NCBI GenBank assembly: GCA_023131055.1 | Contig: JAGMAB010000003.1 | Location: 1 to 32,697, forward strand | From: Candidatus Parcubacteria bacterium | Lineage (GTDB): Bacteria > Patescibacteriota > Minisyncoccia > Minisyncoccales > JAGMAB01 | Length of the DNA: 32,697 nt | Direction: 5' to 3' | Part shown: piece by piece, positions 17,418 to 25,088 of the stretch | How the letters are laid out: each line of letters starts with the position of its first letter | How positions within the stretch are numbered: position 1 is the first letter of the stretch | The notes under the pieces: generated by a model | What the model was told of the DNA's origin: nothing | The model's input: only the letters and a program-made list of their open reading frames with translations | The model's database searches: none | Translations under genes and position numbers: made by a program

Positions 17418-17669
17418 TTAGAGAATAAGGTTTAACAGAGTGAGAATGATGAACAAGGCGCCCAAAAATATTGTTGCCACGAAAATTTTTTGCTGAATGC
17501 CCCGTTTGCTTGAATAAGAACCGCCGCCTCCACCTCCGCCGCCGCCGCCTCCTCCAAAAGCCGAACCCAAAGCCGTGCCTCTTTGCTGTAAGAGAATAAA
17601 AATAATTAAGAGCACAGATACGATGATTTGAATTATTGGCAAAAATTCTTTCATAAATTTATTGTTCAA
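17418..17669 (-). CDS. secG: Preprotein translocase subunit SecG
   Basis: Small accessory subunit of the SecYEG export channel, 83 residues with two membrane segments (about 9-27 and 61-82). The family hallmark after the first helix is LLQQRGTALGSAFGG. The loop then carries a run of 12 glycines before SYSS, encoded by mixed GGN codons rather than a simple repeat. The usual long acidic tail is absent. The listed start overlaps the upstream gene by 11 bases; an internal ATG at 17654 (M-K-E-F) would avoid this and is equally possible. Co-oriented with the exported substrate-binding protein immediately downstream. Confidence 0.9.
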   Translation of the reverse strand: MNNKFMKEFLPIIQIIVSVLLIIFILLQQRGTALGSAFGGGGGGGGGGGGSYSSKRGIQQKIFVATIFLGALFIILTLLNLIL

Positions 17670-18024
17670 TTATTGTTTTGTTGTTTGGTTTATACAGACC
17701 TAAGAGAAAACTTACGAGCCAGATTAGTAATGTTGCGTAAAACAAGGAAATAATTCCTTGAATAATTATTTCTACGAATAAAATATCAATAACCCAGATT
17801 ATAGCCATATTTATTACCAAGCCGAATAATCCGAAAGTGAGCATTCTTAGGGGCGAGGTAATCATTTTCAAAATCGGTTTGATAAAAAAGTTGATTAACC
17901 CGAGAATAAAACCGGCTAAAACAATAATTTGCCAGTTGCCGATAAATTCCACGCCGGGAATAAATTTCATAGCTAAGAAAAGCCCTAAAATTCCGGCAAA
18001 GATTTGCATCACTAAACTTCTCAT
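17659..18024 (-). CDS. PF04020-type (YvlD-like) four-helix membrane protein
   Basis: 121 residues, almost entirely four hydrophobic helices. The conserved short motifs of the family are visible: FIPGVEF after helix 1, GFILGLINFFIKPILK, and SPLRMLTFGLFGLVINMAIIW. Database names call the family a phage holin superfamily IV, but nothing phage-related is adjacent and chromosomal copies such as YvlD are common; function unknown. It is the first gene of the long minus-strand run ending at trpS. A clear promoter for that run was not found in the 161-base gap shared with groES. Confidence 0.82.
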   Translation of the reverse strand: MRSLVMQIFAGILGLFLAMKFIPGVEFIGNWQIIVLAGFILGLINFFIKPILKMITSPLRMLTFGLFGLVINMAIIWVIDILFVEIIIQGIISLFYATLLIWLVSFLLGLYKPNNKTIIEQ

Positions 18025-18077
18025 TGAATTTACTTTATCAAAGAATGATTATTTTAGCAATAGCGAGTATTGGTTTA

Positions 18078-18109
18078 TGACAATATAGCGCGATCGTTGA
18101 ATATTGTCA
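18078..18109. promoter_or_regulatory. 32-bp palindrome upstream of groES (candidate operator)
   Basis: TGACAATAT and ATATTGTCA (9-bp perfect arms) flank 14 bases centred on a CGATCG palindrome. It ends 9 bases before the groES -35 box. It is not a CIRCE element. A related sequence with the same spacing and centre lies after groEL at 20185-20216. Confidence 0.65.
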
Positions 18110-18118
18110 GAGATTGAT

Positions 18119-18158
18119 TTGACAAATTTTTGTAAATTAGTAAAATGGATTTTATAAT
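18119..18158 (+). promoter_or_regulatory. Two overlapping groESL promoters
   Basis: P1 is TTGACA (18119-18124), 16 bases, TAAAAT (18141-18146). P2 is TTGTAA (18130-18135), 17 bases, TATAAT (18153-18158). Predicted starts are near 18153 and 18165, giving leaders of about 20-33 bases. The palindrome just upstream could regulate P1. Confidence 0.6.
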
Positions 18159-18185
18159 CATTAATTATTAATCATTACATTTATT

Positions 18186-18476
18186 ATGACAATAAAGCCA
18201 TTAAGAGATTATATCTTAATTGAACCGATTAAAGAAGAGGAGAAAACAAAATCAGGGATTTTGCTTCCTGAAACAGCTGAAAAAGAAAGACCAGAGCAGG
18301 GCAGGGTGATTTCCGTGGGACCCGGCAGGAAAACCGATGAAGGTAAAATTATTCCTTTGGATGTAAGAGAGGGGCAAAAAGTCTTGTTCACTAAATACGC
18401 TCCTAATGAAATAAAAGTCGCGGATAAAGAATATTTAATTGCCAAAGAAGAAGATATTTTGGCGATTTTAGAATAA
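18186..18476 (+). CDS. groES: Co-chaperonin GroES
   Basis: 10-kDa heptameric lid of the GroEL folding chamber. 96 residues. MTIKPLRDYILIEPI at the start, the mobile-loop stretch KTKSGILLPETAEKERPEQGRVISVGPG, and KVLFTKYAPNEIK match the family throughout. It is transcribed ahead of groEL (44-base gap of TTTTTAA-type repeats with no promoter recognised). The ATG has no Shine-Dalgarno sequence. No CIRCE operator is present, so control by HrcA is not indicated. Confidence 0.97.
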   Translation: MTIKPLRDYILIEPIKEEEKTKSGILLPETAEKERPEQGRVISVGPGRKTDEGKIIPLDVREGQKVLFTKYAPNEIKVADKEYLIAKEEDILAILE

Positions 18477-18499
18477 AATCGCGAATTTTTAATTTTTAA

Positions 18500-20161
<1,662 letters not shown>

Positions 20162-20184
20162 TGAAATCATTTATCATTGATTGA

Positions 20185-20216
20185 TCACAATTTCCAGCGA
20201 TCGTTGTATGTTGTGA
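20185..20216. promoter_or_regulatory. Palindrome after groEL related to the groES operator candidate
   Basis: TCACAA and TTGTGA flank the same CGATCG centre with the same overall length as the groES palindrome. Twenty-two of the 30 core positions are identical, including GCGATCGTTG. It lies between the groEL stop and its terminator. Confidence 0.5.
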
Positions 20217-20220
20217 CTGA

Positions 20221-20242
20221 AACTCGGCTTAGCCGAGTTTTT
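20221..20242 (+). terminator. groESL terminator
   Basis: AACTCGGC (20221-20228) pairs perfectly with GCCGAGTT (20232-20239) around a TTA loop, followed by TTT. A standard intrinsic terminator. Confidence 0.85.
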
Positions 20243-20266
20243 GGTTGTTGACGGTTGTTTGATGAT

Positions 20267-20295
20267 TTGTTAATCTAAAGTTACTGAATTAGAAT
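20267..20295 (+). promoter_or_regulatory. Candidate promoter for the 35-codon gene
   Basis: TTGTTA (20267-20272), 17 bases, TAGAAT (20290-20295). The predicted start near 20302 gives a leader of about 29 bases that contains an SD-like AAGGTG. Confidence 0.45.
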
Positions 20296-20330
20296 ATTCC
20301 CAATTAAATAGGGAAAAAGGTGAAAAAAAA

Positions 20331-20438
20331 ATGGATAAAAACGATTATATAAACTTAGGAGCAACCAGCCTAATGAATAAAGTGGTAAAGGAAAGAAGAG
20401 AAGAACAAAAGAAAGCAAGAGAAAGAGAGGAGAAAATA
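20331..20438 (+). CDS. Small highly charged protein, 35 residues
   Basis: Not recognised. The frame begins ATG at 20331 and stops at TAG 20436-20438. The peptide starts MDKNDYINLGATSLMNK and continues as a run of lysine, arginine and glutamate residues likely to form a single charged helix. Several things argue that it is real: one of the few SD-like sequences in the window (AAGGTG about 9 bases upstream), a candidate promoter, a preceding groEL terminator and its own strong terminator. It therefore sits as an independent transcription unit between groEL and the ABC exporter. A small regulator or nucleic-acid-binding peptide is possible, but nothing in the sequence shows a function. The alternative is a small non-coding RNA that happens to contain a frame. 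Confidence 0.55.
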
Positions 20439-20464
20439 GAGATAACATAGTTCTTTATTTTTAT

Positions 20465-20491
20465 GGGACGCTTTTCGTCCCTTATTTTTTT
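20465..20491 (+). terminator. Terminator of the small gene
   Basis: GGGACG (20465-20470), a CTTTT loop, CGTCCC (20476-20481), then TTATTTTTTTT. A strong intrinsic terminator, separate from that of groEL. Confidence 0.85.
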
Positions 20492-20550
20492 TGACAAAAA
20501 TTTACTCTAAATCACTGATCGTAATCAGTTATTTATGTAAAATGGATTTT

Positions 20551-20578
20551 TTGAACTGAAAAATTTTAATGGTAGAAT
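20551..20578 (+). promoter_or_regulatory. Candidate promoter of the ABC exporter gene
   Basis: TTGAAC (20551-20556), 16 bases, TAGAAT (20573-20578). The predicted start is near 20585, so the ATG at 20607 would have a leader of about 21 bases. The TTG at 20586 would be leaderless, which favours the ATG. Just upstream, at 20514-20529, is a 6-bp palindrome ACTGAT-CGTA-ATCAGT. Confidence 0.5.
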
Positions 20579-20606
20579 AAATCTATTGAGTTCGGAAATC
20601 AATATT

Positions 20607-22352
20607 ATGACGGAGATTTTGCAAGAATTCAAAATTATCTGGCAGTATCTGGAAAAATACAAAAAAGCGGTTATTAATACTGCTGTTTTAGCAATGGTTG
20701 GAGCGGCTATTACCGCTATTATTCCTTATATTTACGGCAGGTTAGTGGACGCGGTTTCCATAAGCGCGTTTAGTTTGGATTTTGTTTTAGCGCTTTTAGG
20801 AATCTGGGTGTTAATAACTTTATGTTCTGCTGTTTTGAGAAAAATTATTGCGCAAAGAGCCGGTTTTATTTCCGTGGACGCTTTATGCGATTTATTTTAT
20901 CAACAAGCAGAGCATATTATCAATCTGCCTTTGAGTTTTCATAAAGAAAAAAAATTAGGCGAAATTTTGTCAAAAATCACGCGCGCCGCGGAACACTTGC
21001 GGGAAATTATTGATTTTACGGTTTTTAACATACTCCCTCGGTTTTTTACTGTTTTTATCGGAGTTATTATTTTATTTTTTGTGGACTGGCGGTTATCTTT
21101 AGGCGCGTTTGTTGTTTTTTTCGCTTCAATACTATTTACTCTTTACAGAACGCATTTGACTTTAGACGCGTCAAGAAAAATGAACAAAAAATATGATAAA
21201 GGTTTGGGTATTTTAAATGATTCTTTTTTAAATATTCAGACAATCAAATCCTGCGCCGCAGAAGATTTTCAAAAAAATAAAATTCATTTGGCTTACAGAA
21301 AAGGAGTGAATCCGGCTTTTAAAAAACTGATTGTTCTTTGGGATAATACTATTTTTTTCCAGCAAATTATTTTTTCTTTGGGATTTGTAATGGTTTTTGC
21401 TTACGCGATTTTTCTTTTAAAAATCAATCAAATTTCCAGCGGCGAGTTAATAATGTTTTTAGGTTATTTAAATCTTATTCAGGTGCCTTTATCTGATTTG
21501 CTTTGGCAATGGCATTCTTTTCAGAAAGGAATGACCGTAATTAAAAGAGTGAGAGAAATTTTAGAAATAAAAACAGAAGATTATAATCTATCAGGCGAGG
21601 TTTTGAAAGAGGCAAAGGGAAAAGTTGAATTCAAAAATGTTAGTTTTGGCTATCAAAACAAAAATTTGATTTTAAACGAAATTAATCTTCTTGCTTTGCC
21701 CGGACAGAAAATCGCTGTTGTGGGCGGCAGCGGGGAAGGAAAAACCACTTTGGTTGATTTACTTTCTCTTTATTTCCTGCCTTCAAAAGGAAAAATTTTA
21801 ATTGACGGAATAGATGTGAGAAATTTAAACCTCCAGTTTTTAAGAAAAATCATTGCTTATGTGCCGCAGGAAATAATTTTATTTAACGATACCATTAAAA
21901 ATAATATCCGTTATGGAAAACCGGACGCTGCGGATGAAGAAATTGTCGCGGCGGTCAAAGCGGCTAACGCTGACAGGTTTATTGAAACCCTGCCCAAAAA
22001 ATACGAGCAATTAGTGGGGGAGAGAGGAATTAAACTTTCTACGGGTCAGAAGCAGAGATTGGCTATTGCCCGGGCTTTAATACGCGACCCTAAAATTTTA
22101 ATTTTAGACGAGGCAACTTCGTCATTGGATGTTGAATCGGAAAAATTAGTTCAGGACGCGCTGGAAAAGTTAATTGAGAACCGGACAACTTTTATTATTG
22201 CCCATCGTTTAAGTACTATCAGAAAAGCCAACAAGATTTTGGTTCTTGAAAAAGGCAGAATTATAGAACAGGGAACTCATCAGGAACTTATTAAGAAAAA
22301 AGAAGTTTATTTCAAATTCTATTCATTGCAGTTTCAAAAAACCGGGAATTGA
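20607..22352 (+). CDS. ABC exporter, fused permease and ATPase (ABCB/MsbA-like)
   Basis: Half-transporter expected to work as a homodimer in the cytoplasmic membrane. About 581 residues from the chosen ATG; a TTG at 20586 would add seven. Six hydrophobic helices fill roughly residues 20-310. The ATPase domain has Walker A GGSGEGKTT near residue 372, signature LSTGQKQRLAIARAL (glycine to threonine in the second signature position), Walker B ILILDEATSSLD and switch histidine IIAHRLS. The substrate is unknown; lipids, peptides or drugs are all handled by relatives. The next gene begins within its last codons or shortly after. Confidence 0.9.
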   Translation: MTEILQEFKIIWQYLEKYKKAVINTAVLAMVGAAITAIIPYIYGRLVDAVSISAFSLDFVLALLGIWVLITLCSAVLRKIIAQRAGFISVDALCDLFYQQAEHIINLPLSFHKEKKLGEILSKITRAAEHLREIIDFTVFNILPRFFTVFIGVIILFFVDWRLSLGAFVVFFASILFTLYRTHLTLDASRKMNKKYDKGLGILNDSFLNIQTIKSCAAEDFQKNKIHLAYRKGVNPAFKKLIVLWDNTIFFQQIIFSLGFVMVFAYAIFLLKINQISSGELIMFLGYLNLIQVPLSDLLWQWHSFQKGMTVIKRVREILEIKTEDYNLSGEVLKEAKGKVEFKNVSFGYQNKNLILNEINLLALPGQKIAVVGGSGEGKTTLVDLLSLYFLPSKGKILIDGIDVRNLNLQFLRKIIAYVPQEIILFNDTIKNNIRYGKPDAADEEIVAAVKAANADRFIETLPKKYEQLVGERGIKLSTGQKQRLAIARALIRDPKILILDEATSSLDVESEKLVQDALEKLIENRTTFIIAHRLSTIRKANKILVLEKGRIIEQGTHQELIKKKEVYFKFYSLQFQKTGN

Positions 22353-22375
22353 AGTATAATGAAGATATAATTTTT

Positions 22376-23065
22376 ATGCCCAAAAACAATAAATTCGTAG
22401 TGGCTATTGGCGGTTCCATTATTTGCCCTAAAGAGATTGATATAGATTTTTTGAAAAAGTTTTATATTTTTATTAAAAAAGAATTAAAAAAAGGCAAAAA
22501 ATTTGTTTTGGTTGCCGGAGGAGGAAGCGTGGCGCGCCAGTATCAGAAAGCGGCTGTTAAAATTACAAAAATAGTTGACGAGGACAAGGACTGGCTTGGA
22601 ATTTACGCCACCAGGATTAATGCTCATCTTTTAAGAGTGATTTTTAGAGATAAAGCGAATCCGGTAGTTTTTGACGAAAGGTTTAGATTGAAGGGATTTG
22701 ATAAAGAGCCAATAATTATTGGTTCCGGCTGGGACCCCGGCTGGTCAACTGATTTTGATTCAATTCAGATAGCGGTTGATTTAAAAATAAAAAAAGTTAT
22801 TATATTAGGCAAGCCGTCTTATGTTTATACGAGTGATCCTCAAAAAGATAAAAAGGCAAGGCCTATTAGAGAATTAAGATGGGGGGATTATCTTAAAATG
22901 ATTCCCAAAAAATGGTTGCCCGGATTGCATTCTCCGGTAGATCCTGTTGCGGCAAGGTTGGCGAAAAAAGAGGGGATAACAGCCATAGTGGCTGATGGAA
23001 AAGATTTATCTAATTTTAAAAATATACTGCAAGGCAGAAAATTTAATGGAACAACAATAAGTTAG
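22376..23065 (+). CDS. Amino acid kinase family protein, archaeal-type UMP kinase-like
   Basis: 229 residues from the ATG at 22376, which fits the family start better than the TTG at 22349 that would overlap the exporter gene. The glycine-rich AIGGSIICP and LVAGGGSVARQYQKAA loops, IIGSGWDPGWSTDFDSIQIAVDL, TSDPQKDKKARPI and SPVDPVAARLAKKEGI follow the archaeal-type UMP kinase pattern more than the standard bacterial PyrH. The predicted reaction is ATP plus UMP to ADP plus UDP. Other amino acid kinases (glutamate or carbamate-like) are less likely given the SPVDP and D-P-x-x-A-R pattern. Confidence 0.8.
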   Translation: MPKNNKFVVAIGGSIICPKEIDIDFLKKFYIFIKKELKKGKKFVLVAGGGSVARQYQKAAVKITKIVDEDKDWLGIYATRINAHLLRVIFRDKANPVVFDERFRLKGFDKEPIIIGSGWDPGWSTDFDSIQIAVDLKIKKVIILGKPSYVYTSDPQKDKKARPIRELRWGDYLKMIPKKWLPGLHSPVDPVAARLAKKEGITAIVADGKDLSNFKNILQGRKFNGTTIS

Positions 23066-23072
23066 AAAACAA

Positions 23073-23160
23073 GGAGAGGTACCAAAGCGGTTTAATGGAA
23101 CGGCTTGGAAAGCCGTGGCTCTTTAGAGCCTCCAGGGTTCGAATCCCTGTCTCTCCGCCA
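23073..23160 (+). tRNA. tRNA-Ser (anticodon GGA)
   Basis: Class II tRNA, 88 bases with encoded GCCA end. The acceptor starts GGAGAGG. The anticodon arm is ACGGC-TTGGAAA-GCCGT, giving GGA. A long variable arm (GGCTC-TTTA-GAGCC) and a T-arm GGGTTCGAATCCC are visible. It is followed by the accessory region with a toxin-antitoxin candidate. Confidence 0.96.
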
Positions 23161-23257
23161 GTTAGGACACTTTGACATTAGTTTTTACTTTTTGCCAAAA
23201 TTTGAGCGTATTTCGCGGATTTTACGAATTTGATAGCGGGTTCGAACCAATTTTTAA

Positions 23258-23282
23258 GTGTTTAAGGTCGGGTCTTAAACAC
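23258..23282. repeat. Perfect 9-bp hairpin in the gap after tRNA-Ser
   Basis: GTGTTTAAG and CTTAAACAC enclose a 7-base loop. No T-run follows, and CTTAAA-like words repeat just downstream. The 255-base gap also holds a GGTTCGAACC palindrome at about 23240-23249 that resembles a tRNA T-loop. No gene was seen in the gap. Confidence 0.6.
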
Positions 23283-23373
23283 GCTTAAAAGGCTTAAAAA
23301 AGAGGGAAATGAGTCGGTGTCAAATTGCCGAGCAAAAAAATTAAAAGAATAAATATTTTTACAAGATATATTA

Positions 23374-23402
23374 TTGTATAATTTTGCTATTGTTAGTATA
23401 AT
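23374..23402 (+). promoter_or_regulatory. Promoter of the toxin-antitoxin candidate
   Basis: TTGTAT (23374-23379), 17 bases, perfect TATAAT (23397-23402). The predicted start near 23409 leaves only about 7 bases before the ATG at 23416, so translation would be nearly leaderless. A second TATAAT overlaps the -35 at 23377-23382. Confidence 0.55.
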
Positions 23403-23415
23403 ATAGGTAAGAATT

Positions 23416-23910
23416 ATGGCTATAAACAAGAAAAAATACGAACAGGTTATTATTTATTTGTGTTCAAAACTAAAAGGAGAAGTCAGAGGTAAAAAGAAAC
23501 TGGCTAAACTTTTGTATTATTCTGATTTTGATTTTTTTGAAAAATTTCAAAAATCTATAACAGGTGATGTTTATAACGCTTATCCAAAAGGACCATTGCC
23601 TGCAATGCTCAATAAAATAACTTCAGAGATGATTAAAAAGCACTCGCTTAAAATGAATTCTGTAAAAGAATGGGGTGAAGAATATGCTCCTACAGAAGTA
23701 TATAAATGCTCTGCTGAACCAGATTTGTCAGTTTTCAATAAAGACGAGCTGAAAATGCTTGATCGCATTGTTCGCAGATATGGATCTTTAAATGGTGAAC
23801 AATTAGCTGAACTTTCGCATGCCGAAGCACCTTATACGGCGACAGAACCATATGAGGAAATTCCTTACGAATTTACTTATTATCGGGGAACCGATTTTAG
23901 CGACCTATGA
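23416..23910 (+). CDS. Panacea/SocA-domain protein, candidate antitoxin
   Basis: 164 residues carrying the SocA/Panacea (DUF4065) domain across most of the length. The hallmark N-terminal helix pair KKKLAKLLYYSDFDFFEKFQ is followed by the conserved YPKGPLPAMLNKI turn, the EYAPTEVY segment, and a second helical half DELKMLDRIVRRYGSLNGEQLAELSHAEAPY. Panacea domains act as exchangeable antitoxin modules against many unrelated toxins (established knowledge). The stop overlaps the start of the next gene by 4 bases, the usual arrangement of a coupled antitoxin-toxin pair. Some family members are phage or adaptor proteins instead, so the role is inferred from pairing. Confidence 0.85.
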   Translation: MAINKKKYEQVIIYLCSKLKGEVRGKKKLAKLLYYSDFDFFEKFQKSITGDVYNAYPKGPLPAMLNKITSEMIKKHSLKMNSVKEWGEEYAPTEVYKCSAEPDLSVFNKDELKMLDRIVRRYGSLNGEQLAELSHAEAPYTATEPYEEIPYEFTYYRGTDFSDL

Positions 23911-24278
23911 TAGTATTTCAATATCATTCGGCATTTGAAAAAGAAATCGCCGCACTTAAAAAGCGGCGATTACGATATATAGAGGAAAGCTTGCGCGGTT
24001 TTCAAAAGTTATGTGAACTTCATTTCCATCCAACAAATCCAGAAGCAAGGATTGATCCGGGGAAACTACATCGCGTTACACAGAATGACATTTGGACAAT
24101 GTGGAAAATAGAGTTAGCGGTGATTAAATCTGGATTACGTCCGAATCAATATCCTAGAATATGGTTTGTCGTGAGTGGAGCGACTATTGCCTTTCTTTGT
24201 ATTATTGATCATATAAAAAATTATAAAGATAGTGAAATGGACCGATTGGCACTTTCAAGAGCCACAGATTTATTTTGA
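23907..24278 (+). CDS. Putative toxin, RelE/ParE-like, partner of the Panacea protein
   Basis: 123 residues. The N-terminus has two likely helices (F-x3-F-x-KEIAALKKRR ... LRGFQKLCELH), followed by a short basic stretch (PGKLHRV) and four beta-strand-like segments (IWTMWKIELAVI, PRIWFVVSG, ATIAFLCIIDHI). It ends with an NYKD motif and a final helix. This order matches the RelE/ParE ribonuclease or gyrase-poison fold, with the ATIAFLCIIDHIKNY end comparable to the ...HRxxxY end of RelE relatives. Sequence similarity is distant, so toxicity is inferred. It is translationally coupled to the antitoxin candidate through an ATGA overlap. Confidence 0.65.
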   Translation: MIVFQYHSAFEKEIAALKKRRLRYIEESLRGFQKLCELHFHPTNPEARIDPGKLHRVTQNDIWTMWKIELAVIKSGLRPNQYPRIWFVVSGATIAFLCIIDHIKNYKDSEMDRLALSRATDLF

Positions 24279-24295
24279 ATTATGAACTAATAAAT

Positions 24296-24352
24296 ATGAA
24301 AAAACAATCAAAAGATAAAGTTGTGGCAATTTTTGAAGGCAAAAAAATTTAG
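24296..24352 (+). pseudogene. Fragment of a Bro-N/antirepressor-like gene
   Basis: An 18-residue frame, MKKQSKDKVVAIFEGKKI, then TAG. The VAIFEGKKI piece resembles the very start of Bro-N domain antirepressor-like proteins common in these genomes, where it is normally followed by R and a W-[WY]-FSV segment. None of the remainder is present before the next gene at 24362. It is most simply a deletion remnant; a chance short frame is possible. Confidence 0.4.
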
Positions 24353-24361
24353 CCAAAAATT

Positions 24362-24595
24362 ATGATTGATTCATTATTTAATTTAAACGCTTCATTGACT
24401 GCTCAAAGTCCGGCTTTGCTTTTGATGGTGCTTTGGGTTTTGCCGTGGAAAGGCGTGGCATTATGGAAAGCGTCTAAAAACAACCACAAAAAGTGGTTTA
24501 TCGCCTTGCTTATTTTAAACACTTTAGCTATTTTAGAGATAGTATATATTTTTTGGTTTTCTAAACAAAAATCAAAAGAACAAGAAGTTAAATAA
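24362..24595 (+). CDS. DUF5652 small membrane protein
   Basis: 77 residues with two hydrophobic helices (about 16-35 and 44-65) and a charged tail. The family pattern is clear: WVLPWKGVALWKASKNNHKKWFIALLILNTLAILEIVYIFWFSK. Function unknown; members are frequent in Candidate Phyla Radiation genomes. The MscS-like gene follows 4 bases later and is probably cotranscribed. No SD precedes the ATG. Confidence 0.8.
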   Translation: MIDSLFNLNASLTAQSPALLLMVLWVLPWKGVALWKASKNNHKKWFIALLILNTLAILEIVYIFWFSKQKSKEQEVK

Positions 24596-24599
24596 ATTT

Positions 24600-25088
24600 A
24601 TGGATTTTTACGGAATTAAAATTATTTGTATTTTAATAGCTGCTTTTCTTTCCAACAGATTTTTGAGAGTTTTCATTGAAAGAATAATTAAAAAAAGAAT
24701 TGGAGACAAAATTAAAGCAATCCAAAGGAAAAGAGTAGAAACTTTAACCGGTATTTTAGGAACAACTTTAAAATTTACAATCTGGATTACAGCTTTCTTG
24801 ATGATTTTGCCAGAATTTGGAATAAATATCGCCCCAATTTTAGCCGGGGCGGGTTTGATAGGATTGGCGGTAGGCATGGCTTCCAAAGACATAATTTCTT
24901 CTTTTATCTCCGGCTTTTTTATAATTTTAGAAGACCAATATAATATCGGAGACAGGGTGAAGATTGCCGGGATTGAAGGAGAGGTAAAAGAAATTACTTT
25001 GAGAAAAACAATTATTAAAGATGAAAAAGGCGTTTTTCATTTCATTCCTAATAATCAAGTAAAAACAGTGTCTAAAAAAATTAATTAG
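24600..25088 (+). CDS. Minimal MscS-family mechanosensitive channel
   Basis: 162 residues. Two membrane segments are followed by the pore helix LAGAGLIGLAVGMASKDIISSFISG (Gly/Ala-packed TM3) and the beta domain ILEDQYNIGDRVKIAGIEGEVKEITLRKTIIKDEKG...FIPNNQV. The protein stops right after the beta domain, so the C-terminal alpha/beta vestibule of E. coli MscS is missing, a form seen in other very small members. Predicted to be a homo-oligomeric pressure-release channel in the cytoplasmic membrane. Its last 8 bases overlap the end of a convergent glycosyltransferase gene. Confidence 0.88.
   Translation: MDFYGIKIICILIAAFLSNRFLRVFIERIIKKRIGDKIKAIQRKRVETLTGILGTTLKFTIWITAFLMILPEFGINIAPILAGAGLIGLAVGMASKDIISSFISGFFIILEDQYNIGDRVKIAGIEGEVKEITLRKTIIKDEKGVFHFIPNNQVKTVSKKIN

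Noticed and set aside
17659-18024. Phage holin and hence a prophage
   Set aside because: The family name is historical; the gene is in a housekeeping run and no phage structural or lysis genes are nearby.
18025-18077. Promoter for the long minus-strand run
   Set aside because: TAAAAT at 18056-18051 has no suitable -35 (the TTGTCA in the palindrome is 22 bases away), so it was not called.
20586-20606. TTG start for the ABC exporter
   Set aside because: The predicted transcript would start at this base, and an ATG lies seven codons in with a normal leader length; kept only as an alternative.
22349-22375. TTG start for the UMP kinase-like gene
   Set aside because: The extra residues do not match the family N-terminus and the ATG at 22376 fits better.
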